A stretch of 64,000 nt of DNA from Duganella sp. 1224 (GTDB lineage: Bacteria; Pseudomonadota; Gammaproteobacteria; Burkholderiales; Burkholderiaceae_D): contig NZ_JACBYS010000001.1 of the NCBI RefSeq assembly GCF_013408245.1, positions 1,054,001 to 1,118,000 on the forward strand, written 5' to 3'. Below the pieces are notes generated by a model. The model searched no databases and was not told the origin of the DNA. It worked only from the letters and a program-made list of their open reading frames with translations. Positions 26,276-35,798 of this stretch are shown here, in pieces (within the stretch, counting starts at the first letter, position 1; each line of letters starts with the position of its first letter). The position numbers were made by a program, and so were the translations under genes.

Positions 26276-28702
26276 ATGCAATTCTCTGAAAATTGGCTGC
26301 GTACCATGGTCGATCCGAAGATGACTTCGGACGAACTGGCCCATCTGTTGACGATGTCCGGGCTGGAAGTGGAAGAAGTGGAACCGGTGGCGCCGCCGTT
26401 CTCCAACGTGGTCGTGGGTCACGTGCGCGAAATGATGAAGCACCCGAACGCCGACCGCCTGAACGTCTGCCAGGTCGACGTCGGCACCGGCACGCTGCTG
26501 AACATCGTCTGCGGCGCGCCGAACGTGCGCCCGGGCCTGAAAGTCGTGTGCGCGATGGCCGGCGCCGTGCTGCCGCCGGGCGCCGACGGCAAGCCGTTCC
26601 ACATCAAGGTGGGCCAGCTGCGCGGCGTCGAGTCGCAGGGCATGCTGTGCTCGGCCAAGGAACTGAAACTGTCGGAAGAGGGCAGCGGCCTGCTGGAGCT
26701 GCCGGACGACGCGCCGATCGGCAAGAACTTCCGCGACTACTACGCGTTGAACGACCTCAAATTCACCATCAAGCTGACCCCGAACAAGGCGGACTGCCTG
26801 TCGGTGCTGGGTGTGGCGCGCGAAGTGTCGGCGCTGACCGGCGTGGCGCTGAACGCGCCGACCTGCCGTCCGGTCGCGGTCAACCTGGACGAAAAGCTGC
26901 CGGTGAAAATCTCGGCGCCGGACCTGTGCGGCCGTTTCTCGGGCCGCGTGATCCGCGGCCTGAACGCCAAGGCCGCCACGCCGGACTGGATGAAGCAGCG
27001 CCTGGAGCGCAGCGGCCAGCGTTCGGTGTCGGCGCTGGTGGACATCTCCAACTACGTGATGCTGGAACTGGGCCGTCCGACCCACGTGTTCGACCTGGAC
27101 AAGATCCACGGCGGGCTGGACGTGCGCTGGGGCCGCCAGGGCGAATCGCTGAAGCTGCTGAATGGTAACACCGTGGCGGTGGACGAGTGGGTGGGTGTGA
27201 TCGCCGACGACCAGGAAATCGAATCGCTGGCCGGCATCATGGGCGGCGACGCCACCGCCGTCTCGCTGGACACCGAAAACATCTACCTGGAAGCCGCGTT
27301 CTGGTGGCCGAACGCCATCCAGGGCCGCGCCCGCAAGTACAACTTCTCGACCGACGCGGCGCACCGCTTCGAGCGGGGCGTCGACTACGCCACCACCGTC
27401 GAGCACATCGAGCGCATCACCGCGCTGCTGATCGAGATCTGCGGCACCGCCCACACCAGGGTCGGCCCGATCGACGACCAGATCGTCAACGTGCCGCAGC
27501 GCGCTCCCGTGCAGATGCGCACCGCGCGCGCGCAAAAGGTCATCGGCGTGGCGCTGGACGATCAAGTCATCGCCGATATCTTCACCCGCCTGGCGCTGCC
27601 GTTCACGCTGGAGAATGGCGTGTTCTCGGTGACCGCGCCGTCGTACCGCTTCGACATCGAAATCGAGGAAGACCTGATCGAGGAAGTGGCGCGCGTCTAC
27701 GGCTTTGAGAACATTCCGACCGTGGCGCCGGTGGCGGCCAACACCATGATCATCGCGCCGGAAAACACCCGTTCGCTGTTCGCCGTGCGCCACCAGCTGG
27801 CCGACCTCGGTTACCAGGAAGTGGTCAACATGAGCTTCGTGGAAGCCGCCTGGGAGCAGGATTTCGCCGGCAACGACAACCCGATCAAGCTGCAGAACCC
27901 GATCGCCAGCCAGCTGAGCGTGATGCGTTCGACGCTGGTGGGCAGCCTGGTGGCCAACGTCCGCTACAACCTGAACCGCAAGGCCAGCCGCGTGCGCGCC
28001 TTCGAAATCGGCGCCATCTACCAGCGCGACGCCAGCGTGGCCGACGGCCCGCTGACCGTGGCCGGCTACCACCAGCCGAAACGCGTGGCCGGCATCGCCT
28101 ACGGCCCGGTGGCCGACGAGCAATGGGGCCTGGACACCCGCGCGGTCGATTTCTTCGACGTCAAGGCCGACCTGGAGCACTTGTTCGCGCCGCTGCAACT
28201 GCGCTTCGTCAAGGCGGAGCACCCGGCGCTGCACCCCGGCCGCGCGGCGCACGTGCTGCTGGATGGCAAGGTCATCGGCTTCATCGGCGAGCTGCATCCG
28301 CGCTGGCTGCAGAAATACGAGTTGCCGCACGCGCCGATCGTGTTCGAACTGGATGCGATTGCCTTGCAGCAACGACCGGTGCCAAAGTATGATGAGATCT
28401 CCAAGTTCCCGGGCGCCACCCGTGACCTGGCGGTGGTCGTCAAGCAGGCGGTCCCGGCGCAGGATCTGCTGGATGCATTTAATGCTGCCGTGCAAGAGTT
28501 GCCACAAGGAAAAATTGTGCAAGCTATTGTTTTGTTTGATGAATATCGTGGTAAAGGTTTGGAGGCTGACGAAAAATCGCTTGCTTTCCGCTTTAGCTTG
28601 CAAGATACTCAAAACACGCTGCAGGACGATGTGGTGGAAGCCGTCATGGCCGCCGCCGGCGACGCCGCCAGGCAGAAACACGCTGCGCGTCTGCGTTCTT
28701 GA
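26276..28702 (+). CDS. pheT: Phenylalanine-tRNA ligase beta subunit
   Basis: The 808-residue protein has the N-terminal EMAP/OB tRNA-binding domain (about 40-150; [15 protein letters not shown]), the B3/B4 editing region (about 200-390), the B5 domain, a catalytically inactive class-II-like core, and the C-terminal ferredoxin-like anticodon-binding domain (from about 710; [17 protein letters not shown]). ATG at 26276 was chosen over a TTG two codons upstream. The coding sequence reaches into a slightly more AT-rich 3' end but shows no break. Confidence 0.97.
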   Translation: MQFSENWLRTMVDPKMTSDELAHLLTMSGLEVEEVEPVAPPFSNVVVGHVREMMKHPNADRLNVCQVDVGTGTLLNIVCGAPNVRPGLKVVCAMAGAVLPPGADGKPFHIKVGQLRGVESQGMLCSAKELKLSEEGSGLLELPDDAPIGKNFRDYYALNDLKFTIKLTPNKADCLSVLGVAREVSALTGVALNAPTCRPVAVNLDEKLPVKISAPDLCGRFSGRVIRGLNAKAATPDWMKQRLERSGQRSVSALVDISNYVMLELGRPTHVFDLDKIHGGLDVRWGRQGESLKLLNGNTVAVDEWVGVIADDQEIESLAGIMGGDATAVSLDTENIYLEAAFWWPNAIQGRARKYNFSTDAAHRFERGVDYATTVEHIERITALLIEICGTAHTRVGPIDDQIVNVPQRAPVQMRTARAQKVIGVALDDQVIADIFTRLALPFTLENGVFSVTAPSYRFDIEIEEDLIEEVARVYGFENIPTVAPVAANTMIIAPENTRSLFAVRHQLADLGYQEVVNMSFVEAAWEQDFAGNDNPIKLQNPIASQLSVMRSTLVGSLVANVRYNLNRKASRVRAFEIGAIYQRDASVADGPLTVAGYHQPKRVAGIAYGPVADEQWGLDTRAVDFFDVKADLEHLFAPLQLRFVKAEHPALHPGRAAHVLLDGKVIGFIGELHPRWLQKYELPHAPIVFELDAIALQQRPVPKYDEISKFPGATRDLAVVVKQAVPAQDLLDAFNAAVQELPQGKIVQAIVLFDEYRGKGLEADEKSLAFRFSLQDTQNTLQDDVVEAVMAAAGDAARQKHAARLRS

Positions 28703-28712
28703 GGCGCCCGGC

Positions 28713-28766
28713 GTCGTTCCGGCGGCCGGAATGACGTTGTTACCGGAGTCCGGCCATGCCGGACTT
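28713..28766. repeat. Single-hairpin REP-like elements between pheT and ihfA
   Basis: GTCGTTCCGG-CGG-CCGGAATGAC (28713-28735, one mismatched position) and AGTCCGGC-CAT-GCCGGACT (28748-28766) are two adjacent hairpins resembling half elements of the 70-bp family. The second contains the upstream-most ATG of ihfA in its loop. Confidence 0.7.
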
Positions 28767-29211
28767 GTTCATTTTTACTATAAGGCAGGGCTGGAAAATT
28801 AATAACAACGACGTTGATTCCGCCGTACTCCAATCCGCATTGGCTGCCGATTTGCACCGGGCCATGCAGGTTGCCAAAGTGCGCCAGGATGCGGAAAAAG
28901 ATTTGCCCACGCTGACCAAGGCGGAACTGGCCGAACTGTTGTTCGAGCAGGTCGGCCTGAACAAGCGCGAGGCCAAGGACATGGTGGAGACCTTCTTTGA
29001 CGAGATCCGCAATGCGCTGGAGCGCGGCGAGGCCGTCAAACTCTCCGGTTTCGGCAACTTCCAGCTGCGCGACAAGCCGCAGCGGCCGGGCCGCAACCCC
29101 AAGACCGGTGAAGAGATCCCGATCACGGCGCGCCGCGTCGTGACCTTCCACGCCAGCCAGAAACTCAAGGGCATGGTGGAAGAGAGCAATCCGATGGCGC
29201 GCGCCGCCTGA
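28756..29211 (+). CDS. ihfA: Integration host factor alpha subunit, start uncertain
   Basis: This DNA-bending HU-family protein works as a heterodimer with IHF-beta. The core from [15 protein letters not shown] to [10 protein letters not shown] is complete, with the [14 protein letters not shown] beta arm that inserts a proline into the minor groove. Up to 52 residues precede the core, longer than in E. coli. The ATG at 28756 has GGAG six bases upstream but sits in a REP-like hairpin. An in-frame ATG at 28864 gives 115 residues but lacks a ribosome site. An ATT at 28798 preceded by AGGG is a further candidate. It lies between pheT and a MerR gene, as in other betaproteobacteria. Confidence 0.92.
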   Translation: MPDLFIFTIRQGWKINNNDVDSAVLQSALAADLHRAMQVAKVRQDAEKDLPTLTKAELAELLFEQVGLNKREAKDMVETFFDEIRNALERGEAVKLSGFGNFQLRDKPQRPGRNPKTGEEIPITARRVVTFHASQKLKGMVEESNPMARAA

Positions 29212-29228
29212 GCCGGAGCTGAGTTGCA

Positions 29229-29642
29229 ATGAACGATCGCCTTGCCAAGTCGGAACTGGTCGTGCTGCCGCCGATCCCGGCCAAGCGCTACTTCACCATC
29301 GGCGAAGTCAGCGAGCTGTGCGGCGTCAAGCCGCACGTGCTGCGCTATTGGGAGCAGGAATTCACCCAGCTCAAACCGGTCAAGCGGCGCGGCAACCGCC
29401 GTTATTACCAGCACCACGAGGTGCTGCTGATACGCCGCATCCGCGAGCTGTTGTACGAGCAGGGCTTCACCATCAGCGGCGCGCGTAATAAACTCGACAG
29501 CCGTGCCTACGACAAGGCGGCGGCGGAGTATGATGCGGAAGCGGTCAACGGCGTGCATCCGTCGGCCGTTGTTCCGCCGCTGGACCGCGACTTGATACGC
29601 AGCGAATTGCTGGCCATCCTGGACTTGCTTAAACAAGGCTGA
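29229..29642 (+). CDS. MerR-family transcriptional regulator
   Basis: The 137-residue protein has an N-terminal winged helix-turn-helix (about 19-88; YFTIGEVSELCGV and LRYWEQEF) and a short tail without the cysteines of metal-sensing MerR proteins. It starts 17 bp after ihfA and is its usual companion in betaproteobacteria. The ligand and targets are unknown. Confidence 0.92.
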   Translation: MNDRLAKSELVVLPPIPAKRYFTIGEVSELCGVKPHVLRYWEQEFTQLKPVKRRGNRRYYQHHEVLLIRRIRELLYEQGFTISGARNKLDSRAYDKAAAEYDAEAVNGVHPSAVVPPLDRDLIRSELLAILDLLKQG

Positions 29643-29781
29643 ACGGACCCGCGCACTGCTGGCGCAAAGCGGGGCTGGCGTGACGATTGCTGCTATACTT
29701 TCAACATTATTCGATTATCAGCGACGCTGATGCACGGTGGCGGATAGCCCGACCTATGAACGGGCACGACGAGAGGAAACA

Positions 29782-30414
29782 ATGATACGCGTTGCCATTT
29801 GTGACGACCATCAAATTGTAAGAGCAGGCTTTAAACAGATTTTTTCTTCCTCGGATGATTTCGAGGTGGTGGCGGAAGCCGGTACCGGGCGCGAAGCGCT
29901 GGATATCGCCCGCCGAGAAATTTGCGATGTGCTGTTGCTCGATATCGCCATGCCGGACCAGAGCGGTATCGACACCTTGCGCACCATCCGCCAGGGCCAG
30001 CCCGATCTGCCGGTGCTGATCCTGTCGGGCTATCCGGCGCAGCAGTACGCCCTCAACCTGTTCAAGATGGGCGCCAACGGCTATCTGAACAAGGAATGCG
30101 AGGCGGACGAGTTGATCACCGCCGTGCGCACCGTCTACCAAGGGCGCCGCTACGTCAGCTCGCAGGTGGGCGAATTGCTGGCGCAGAGCTTCGACCGCGA
30201 CCCGAACAAGGCGCCGCACACCGAGCTGTCGGACCGCGAGTTCCAGGTGTTCCTGCGGCTGGCGCGCGGCGCCACCGTGTCGGACATCGGCGTGGCGCTG
30301 TCGCTGAGCATCAAGACCGTCAGCACCTACCGCACGCGCATCATGGAAAAGATGGGCATGCAGTCCAATTCGGACCTGACGTACTACGCCATGAAAAACA
30401 ATCTTCTGGATTAA
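29782..30414 (+). CDS. NarL/FixJ-family response regulator
   Basis: The 210-residue protein has a receiver domain (2-118) with acidic pocket DD near residue 8, phosphoacceptor Asp54 (LLLDIAMP) and the conserved Lys in LNKECEAD. A LuxR-type helix-turn-helix follows (about 145-205; IKTVSTYRTRIMEKM). The ATG at 29782 has GAGAGGA upstream; an in-frame start 15 codons earlier is not needed. The partner kinase gene starts 108 bp downstream. Targets unknown. Confidence 0.93.
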   Translation: MIRVAICDDHQIVRAGFKQIFSSSDDFEVVAEAGTGREALDIARREICDVLLLDIAMPDQSGIDTLRTIRQGQPDLPVLILSGYPAQQYALNLFKMGANGYLNKECEADELITAVRTVYQGRRYVSSQVGELLAQSFDRDPNKAPHTELSDREFQVFLRLARGATVSDIGVALSLSIKTVSTYRTRIMEKMGMQSNSDLTYYAMKNNLLD

Positions 30415-30522
30415 TTTCTGTTGCGCACTGTTGGAGTGCGTACAGACGCATCAATTTTTCTTCCAGTCTATAATTGGCAAGCTCGGCGTAGTCTCGCCGG
30501 GCCCCAATTGCGAAGGAAACGG

Positions 30523-32115
30523 ATGTACTTCACCGTCGAAACAGCGCCGCATCACCGCTTGCCGCTGTACAAGACTCTCTTGTGCGTGACTTGCGCGCTG
30601 CTGCTCATCGTCAACGGTTTCAGCCTGTTTCACAACCTACAGGCGCTGCGCGGCGCGCAAGTCCTGCTGAGCCAGACCGCGCGCGTGGCCGACCGCCTGC
30701 AATACCTGAATGTGCTGGTGCTGGACGCCGAAAGCAGCATGCGCAGCTATTTCCTGTCCGACCGCGATGCCTATCTTGGCCCGACGCGCACCGCGCTGGC
30801 CGACAGCGAGGCCGAGTTCAAGGAGCTGGAAAAGCTGTTGGCCGACAATCCGTCGCAACTGAAAAACCTGGCCCAGCTGCACACGCTGGTGCGGCGCCGC
30901 CTCAGCATCATGAGCCAGGCGCTGGACGTGTACCGCGACGGCGGGTTGCAGGAAATCGTCAAGATCGCCCGCCTCAGCGACGACCGCGCTTCCATGGACG
31001 AAATCCGCCTGCTGGTGGTCATCATGGAGCAGGAGCAGAACGAAACGCTGAACGCGCGCAGCGCCGTGTTCTACCAGGAGTACCAGAAGGCCGTGTGGCT
31101 GGGCGTCAGCATCAACGCGCTGGCGATCTTCGTGCTGGTGCTGTTCTACCAGCTGGTGCGGCGCAGCTTTGCGCACCGCGCGGCGGTCGAGCACGCGCTG
31201 CAAAGCGCCAACGAGAACCTGGAATCGACGGTGCAGCAGCGTACCGAGCAGCTGTCGGTGCTGTCGCGCCGCCTGATCAGCATCAGCGAGGAGGAAAAGG
31301 TGCGGCTGTCGCGCGAGCTGCACGACGAGCTGGGCGCCAACCTGACCTCGATCAGCATGGACATCGCCGCCGTCACGCAGCAACTGCGCCAGAGCCACCC
31401 GGAACTGGCCGAGCAACTCAAACGCGCCCGCGGCACGCTGGTGGAAACGGTGGAGATGAAGCGCCGCATCGTCGAGAATCTGCGGCCGAGCCTGCTGGAC
31501 AACCTGGGCCTGTGCGCGGCCATCGAAAGCTATTGCCAGGAATTCAGCCGCCTGTCGCAGGTGCGCTGCGACTGCAATGTGGCAGCCGAGATCGAGGGCC
31601 TGAGCCGCCATTCCGGCGACCTGTCGATCGCCTTGTTCCGCATCGTGCAGGAATCGCTGACCAATATCCGCAAGTACGCCAAGGCCACGCGCGTGACGGT
31701 CACGCTGAACCGCACGCAGGAGGGGCTGATGTTGCGGATTATCGACGACGGCATCGGCATCGCGCCGGACACCATCATCAAGCCGATGTCGCACGGCCTG
31801 CTGGGCATGCGCGAGCGCGCCTTGCAACTGGGTGGGGTGATGAATATCCGTCGCGGACGCAACGATACCGGAACCTGCATTGAAGTGGCGATACCGCTGC
31901 GCAGCCGCGACGACAACCCCGCCGCGCCGCCGTCCGCGCCGCCCACGCATGAGCGGCGCGCTCCCGGCGGCACCACGCCGACCATCCTGCCGCCGGCGAT
32001 TACCGAGGTGATCAGCAGCGCGCTACATCCGAGCGCAGACGGTCAAACTCCGACTTCGCCACCTTATAGCACTCGCCCGCATACGCCTCCAAGCCTGAGC
32101 GATCAAGTACAGTGA
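30523..32115 (+). CDS. CHASE3-type sensor histidine kinase, HisKA_3 family
   Basis: The 530-residue kinase has a first membrane helix (about 18-38), a CHASE3-like extracytoplasmic domain (about 50-195), a second helix (about 198-215), a coiled linker, then the HisKA_3 dimerisation box with His267 in SRELHDELGANL and a HATPase domain ending near residue 455. The start ATG has AAGGA seven bases upstream. It pairs with the NarL-type regulator directly upstream. The last 70 or so residues are a Pro/Thr/Ser-rich tail, and the final 35 codons overlap the 3' end of the oppositely oriented crp-like gene. Confidence 0.93.
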   Translation: MYFTVETAPHHRLPLYKTLLCVTCALLLIVNGFSLFHNLQALRGAQVLLSQTARVADRLQYLNVLVLDAESSMRSYFLSDRDAYLGPTRTALADSEAEFKELEKLLADNPSQLKNLAQLHTLVRRRLSIMSQALDVYRDGGLQEIVKIARLSDDRASMDEIRLLVVIMEQEQNETLNARSAVFYQEYQKAVWLGVSINALAIFVLVLFYQLVRRSFAHRAAVEHALQSANENLESTVQQRTEQLSVLSRRLISISEEEKVRLSRELHDELGANLTSISMDIAAVTQQLRQSHPELAEQLKRARGTLVETVEMKRRIVENLRPSLLDNLGLCAAIESYCQEFSRLSQVRCDCNVAAEIEGLSRHSGDLSIALFRIVQESLTNIRKYAKATRVTVTLNRTQEGLMLRIIDDGIGIAPDTIIKPMSHGLLGMRERALQLGGVMNIRRGRNDTGTCIEVAIPLRSRDDNPAAPPSAPPTHERRAPGGTTPTILPPAITEVISSALHPSADGQTPTSPPYSTRPHTPPSLSDQVQ

Positions 32116-32815
32116 TATTGCCGCGGCGGTAGGTGATCAGGCCTTCGTCCTGCAGCTTGCCGGCGGCGGCGGTGATGCTTTCGCGGCGCACGCCCAGCAT
32201 ATTGGAAATCATTTCTTGCGTGACCTTCAGCGAGTTCGATGGCGAACGGTCGAGACGGTCGAGCAGCCAGCGGCACAGCTTCTGTTCGATCGAGCTGTGG
32301 CGGCCGCCGACGGCGTTTTGCGCCATCTGCGCGAACAGCGCGGTGTTGTAGCGCATCAGCAGGGCCGGCAGCGCGCCGCCCTTGGCAAACGCGGCGCGCA
32401 GGTGCTCGGCCTTCATGCGGTAGCCGTAGCCGGCCGCCTGCACCACGGCGCTGCACATGGCGCGCTCGCCTTCGAACAGTGACACGCCGACCACGCCCTC
32501 ATGTCCTACCACGGCGATCTCGGTGGTGGCGCCGTCTTCCATGACGTACAGCAGCGAGACGATGGCGGTGGTGGGGAAGTGCACATACTCCATGGCGTTG
32601 CCGAACTCGAACAACTCTTTGCCAAATGGCAGTTGCACCAGTTCCAGGTGTTCAAACAAGGATTCCAGCACCTCGCGCGGCAAGGCCGCCAGCAGCTCGT
32701 TCTGCTGGGCGCCGCTGTAGGTGACCACAGGCCGGGACGTCACCTTGATCGGCTTGGCCGCCAGCGGCAGGGCGCGGGCGGTGCGGGCGGTGGCGTGGAC
32801 TTGGGTGTTGTTCAT
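32012..32815 (-). CDS. Crp/Fnr-family transcriptional regulator
   Basis: The 267-residue protein has an N-terminal cyclic-nucleotide-binding-like domain (about 40-160) and a C-terminal HTH_Crp domain (about 175-245; VTQEMISNMLGVRRESIT). It has no four-cysteine FNR cluster and lacks the usual cAMP-binding residues at the expected spot, so the signal is open. The ATG at 32815 has GAGGA six bases before it; a GTG four codons upstream was rejected. The 3' end overlaps the kinase gene by 104 bp in convergent orientation. Confidence 0.92.
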   Translation of the reverse strand: MNNTQVHATARTARALPLAAKPIKVTSRPVVTYSGAQQNELLAALPREVLESLFEHLELVQLPFGKELFEFGNAMEYVHFPTTAIVSLLYVMEDGATTEIAVVGHEGVVGVSLFEGERAMCSAVVQAAGYGYRMKAEHLRAAFAKGGALPALLMRYNTALFAQMAQNAVGGRHSSIEQKLCRWLLDRLDRSPSNSLKVTQEMISNMLGVRRESITAAAGKLQDEGLITYRRGNITVLDRSGLEAYAGECYKVAKSEFDRLRSDVARC

Positions 32816-33009
32816 GGTGTTCCTCACAAGCTAGTTACGTGTTGGGTGTAACTTTATGAGGAATGTTAATTATCGAACATAAGATCAGCGGACGCACAAA
32901 TGTAAGCATGGGCCATGCCCATTTGTAGTCCTGGTCCTACAGTGGACCCTGTCTTTATCGGAGAGGCAGCGGCATAATGGCACACATCCCGAACAGACGG
33001 CGCACGAAT

Positions 33010-33678
33010 ATGCATGTATTGGTGGTGGAAGACGACACCGTGTTGGCGGACGGCCTCAGCCGCGTGCTGGGCGGCCACGGCATGGCGGTGGAGGTGGTCG
33101 GCAACGGCGCCCAGGCGGACCAACTGCTGCAGCGCGCGGTCGGCGCCGAGGTCGTCGTGCTGGACATCGGCCTGCCCGGCATCGACGGTTTCGAGGTGGT
33201 GCGCCGCTTGCGCGCGCGCGGCAGCGCCGTGCCGGTGCTGCTGCTGACCGCGCGCGACGCCATCGAGGACCGCGTGCGCGGCCTGGAGCAGGGCGCCGAC
33301 GACTACCTGGTCAAGCCCTTCGCCACCGCCGAGCTGGTGGCGCGCGTGAAGGCGCTGGCGCGGCGCAACACGCCCAAGCCGGCCACGCTGGCGCTGGGCG
33401 ACCTGGCGCTGGACCTGGCCGCCAAGCGCGCGCGCGTCGGCGACAAGGTCATCGAACTGTCGGTGCGCGAATGGGCGGTGCTGGAGTATTTGTTGCAGCA
33501 CGCGGCGCGCGTGGTGTCCAAGCAGCAGATCATCGACGCCATCCTGCCTTGGGGCGACGACCTGACGCTGAACGCGGTGGAAGTGTATGTCTCGCGCCTG
33601 CGCCTGAAGATCGCCGACGCCGGCGTGTCGATCCGCACCATCCGCGGCTTTGGCTACATGCTGGAGCCGGCCGCATGA
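33010..33678 (+). CDS. OmpR/QseB-like response regulator
   Basis: The 222-residue protein has a receiver domain with phosphoacceptor Asp52 (VVVLDIGLPG), the Lys in DDYLVKPF, and a C-terminal winged helix (about 125-220; LTLNAVEVYVSRLRLKI). I chose the ATG at 33010 because it places the receiver at the normal position; an ATG at 32977 would add 11 residues and has GAGAGG upstream, so it remains possible. The stop overlaps the kinase start in ATGA. Similarity is to the QseB/TctD branch. Confidence 0.92.
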   Translation: MHVLVVEDDTVLADGLSRVLGGHGMAVEVVGNGAQADQLLQRAVGAEVVVLDIGLPGIDGFEVVRRLRARGSAVPVLLLTARDAIEDRVRGLEQGADDYLVKPFATAELVARVKALARRNTPKPATLALGDLALDLAAKRARVGDKVIELSVREWAVLEYLLQHAARVVSKQQIIDAILPWGDDLTLNAVEVYVSRLRLKIADAGVSIRTIRGFGYMLEPAA

Positions 33679-34661
33679 GCAGCATCCGCCTGCGCCTGCT
33701 GTGCTGGGTGATCCCGCCGGTGCTGCTGATGAATCTGCTGGCCGGCGCGCTGGCCTACATGCTGGCGCCGCCGCCCTTGCGCGAAGCGGTGCTGCGCACG
33801 CTGGTGCTGCTGGAAATGGTGTTCGGGCTGGCCTGCGTCGCGCTGGTGTGGTTCTCCGTCAGCAACGGGCTGCGGCCGCTGAACCGCCTGCGGGCCGAGC
33901 TGAACGCGCGCGAGGGCGACGACCTGGCGCCAATCGCGGCCGACCAGGTGCCGTATGAACTGGAGCCGGTGGTGGCGGCCTTGAATGAGCTGCTGGCCAA
34001 GGTGGGCGAGGGCGCGCAGGCGCGGCAGGCGTTCCTGGCCGACGTGGCGCACCAGTTGCGCACCCCGCTGGCCGGGCTGAAGACGCAGCTCGAATGGCTG
34101 GGCGTGCGCCACGCCGGCACCGAGACCGCACGCCCGGTCGGCCTGATGCTGTCCGCCACCGAGCGCATGATACGCCAGACCAACCAGTTGCTGGCGCTGG
34201 CCCGCGCCGCGCCGCGGCATTTCGAAAAGACCCGGCTGGAGCCGCTGGCGCTGGATGCGCTGGTGGCCGACGCCGTGCAGTCCTTTGTCGACCAGGCGGC
34301 GCGCAAGGACATCGACATCGGCTTCGACCTGGCGCCGGCCGTCATCCGCGGCGACCGTTTCCTGCTGCGCGACCTGATCGACAACCTGATCGACAACGCC
34401 ATCCGCTACACGCCGCCGCAGGGCGCGGTGACCGTGACCGTCCGCCCCGGCCTGCTGACGGTGGAGGATAACGGCCCGGGCATTCCGCCGGCGCGGCGCG
34501 AGCAGGTGTTCCACCGCTACGTCCGGCTGGACGACAAGACCGAGGGCAGCGGCCTGGGCCTGGCCATTGTGCGCGATATCGCCACCGTCCATGGCGCCAG
34601 CCTGAGCATTTCCGACCCGCCGGGCGGCCAGGGGGCGCTGTTCAGCGTGAAATTCCGCTAA
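33675..34661 (+). CDS. Sensor histidine kinase, TctE/QseC-like, reduced sensor
   Basis: The 328-residue kinase is short for its class. Two membrane helices (about 8-32 and 40-62) enclose under ten residues, so it lacks a real periplasmic sensor and may sense within the membrane. A HAMP-like linker, the H box VAHQLRTPLAGL (His126), N box DNLIDNAIRYT, and G boxes DNGPGIP and GSGLGLAIV are all present. It overlaps its response regulator by four bases and is followed, 100 bp on, by the minor-pilin operon, which may be a target. Confidence 0.93.
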   Translation: MSSIRLRLLCWVIPPVLLMNLLAGALAYMLAPPPLREAVLRTLVLLEMVFGLACVALVWFSVSNGLRPLNRLRAELNAREGDDLAPIAADQVPYELEPVVAALNELLAKVGEGAQARQAFLADVAHQLRTPLAGLKTQLEWLGVRHAGTETARPVGLMLSATERMIRQTNQLLALARAAPRHFEKTRLEPLALDALVADAVQSFVDQAARKDIDIGFDLAPAVIRGDRFLLRDLIDNLIDNAIRYTPPQGAVTVTVRPGLLTVEDNGPGIPPARREQVFHRYVRLDDKTEGSGLGLAIVRDIATVHGASLSISDPPGGQGALFSVKFR

Positions 34662-34690
34662 GTTTGTGCGCTTGTCAGCGGTTTGTCAGG

Positions 34691-34743
34691 ATTTCCACAG
34701 GGAAATGTCAGCCGTCGGCGTTATACTGTCTCCACGTGGAAAT
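34691..34743. promoter_or_regulatory. Inverted repeats in the minor-pilin promoter region
   Basis: ATTTCCAC (34691-34698) and GTGGAAAT (34736-34743) are perfect 8-bp inverted repeats around a TATACT -10-like box (34722-34727). Nested inside are ATTTCC-ACAG-GGAAAT and the palindrome TCCACGTGGA. This looks like an operator site; the adjacent OmpR-type regulator is an obvious candidate binder. Confidence 0.5.
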
Positions 34744-34761
34744 ATTTCAAGCGGGGACATC

Positions 34762-35184
34762 ATGAAACGCGCGCGCGCCGGCTTTACCCTGATCGAATTG
34801 CTGGTGACCATCGCCATCATCGGCATTCTGACGGCGGTGGCCTTGCCGATGTATGGCGACTACGTCACCCGCAGCCGCCTGACCGAGGCCTTCACCGCGC
34901 TGGGCGCGGCGCAGCCGGCCGCCGAGCAGTTCTGGCCCAACAGCCGCAGCTACGCCAACTTCGACACCGCCACCGGCTTCCCGGCCGCCACCGCCAACTT
35001 CACTTACGCGCTGAGCAACGCCAGCGCCTCGACCTACACGCTGACCGCCACCGGCATCGGCAAGATGAGCGGCTTCGTCTACACGCTCGACCAGAATGGC
35101 CGGCGCGCCACCACCGCCAGTCCGTGGGGCACCAACAGCAGTTGCTGGGTCGACCGCAAGGGTGGGCAATGTTCGTCCAACTGA
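34762..35184 (+). CDS. pilE: Type IV pilin-like protein, PilE type
   Basis: The 140-residue prepilin has the short leader KRARAG, a cleavage site before FTLIELLVTIAIIGIL with Glu5 of the mature protein, and a globular part ending in two cysteines (SCWVDRKGGQC) that should form the D-region disulfide. The start at 34762 is just before the leader; an open frame upstream is not used. It resembles the minor pilin PilE of the fimT-pilVWXY1E cluster rather than the major pilin. The following gene overlaps it by 16 bp. Confidence 0.88.
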   Translation: MKRARAGFTLIELLVTIAIIGILTAVALPMYGDYVTRSRLTEAFTALGAAQPAAEQFWPNSRSYANFDTATGFPAATANFTYALSNASASTYTLTATGIGKMSGFVYTLDQNGRRATTASPWGTNSSCWVDRKGGQCSSN

Positions 35185-35798
35185 GGTGGCAGCGCGGCTT
35201 CACGCTGATCGAGATGATGGTGGCCATCGTCGTCATGGGCGTGTTGCTGGCCATCGCCATTCCCAATATGAGCGCCTGGCTGCTGGCTTCGCGCGCGCGC
35301 TCGGCCAGCGAGTTTTACATGGAGGGTTTCAGCATGGCGCGGCGCGAGGCCGTCAGCCATAACAGCGCCAGCCGCATCTCGCTGACCGTCAATCCCGGCA
35401 CCGGGCAGATGGACTGGCAGGTCGACATCTGCTTCCCGCGCCCCGGCACGCCGTGCGACGACAACAGCGCCGGCTGGTCCACGCCGGACGCCGCCGCCGC
35501 CAACGACCCGCAGGGCGCGGCCGGCTTCCGCTCGGTGTTGCGCGCCGCCAGCGCCTTGCCAGGCACCGACGTGCTGCAACCCAGCATCACGCCGGAGGGC
35601 GCGACCAGCGTCTACTACACGCCGCTCGGCTGGGTCGACACCACCGTCGACAACCGCCTGACGCAGCTGCGGCTCGATCCGTCCAGCGCCTACGCGCACG
35701 ACGTGCCGGCCAGCGCGCTGGCGGTGTCGCTGGCCGGCATGCCAACCAAGTGCGACCCGACCAAGGCGGCCGGCGATTCGCGGGCGTGTCCGCCATGA
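35169..35798 (+). CDS. fimT: Minor pseudopilin FimT/GspH family
   Basis: The 209-residue prepilin has the leader MFVQLRWQRG and a cleavage site before FTLIEMMVAIVVMGVL. The body carries the GspH/FimT-like region starting with RARSASEFYMEGFSMARREAV, and two cysteine pairs. FimT-like minor pilins can bind DNA during natural transformation in some species, a role not shown here. The ATG overlaps the preceding gene, and the stop overlaps pilV (ATGA). Confidence 0.85.
   Translation: MFVQLRWQRGFTLIEMMVAIVVMGVLLAIAIPNMSAWLLASRARSASEFYMEGFSMARREAVSHNSASRISLTVNPGTGQMDWQVDICFPRPGTPCDDNSAGWSTPDAAAANDPQGAAGFRSVLRAASALPGTDVLQPSITPEGATSVYYTPLGWVDTTVDNRLTQLRLDPSSAYAHDVPASALAVSLAGMPTKCDPTKAAGDSRACPP

Noticed and set aside
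25055..28681. Open frame of 1,208 codons on the minus strand across pheS and pheT
   Set aside because: It is a GC-bias shadow of pheS/pheT and even reads through the intergenic hairpin element; no domains.
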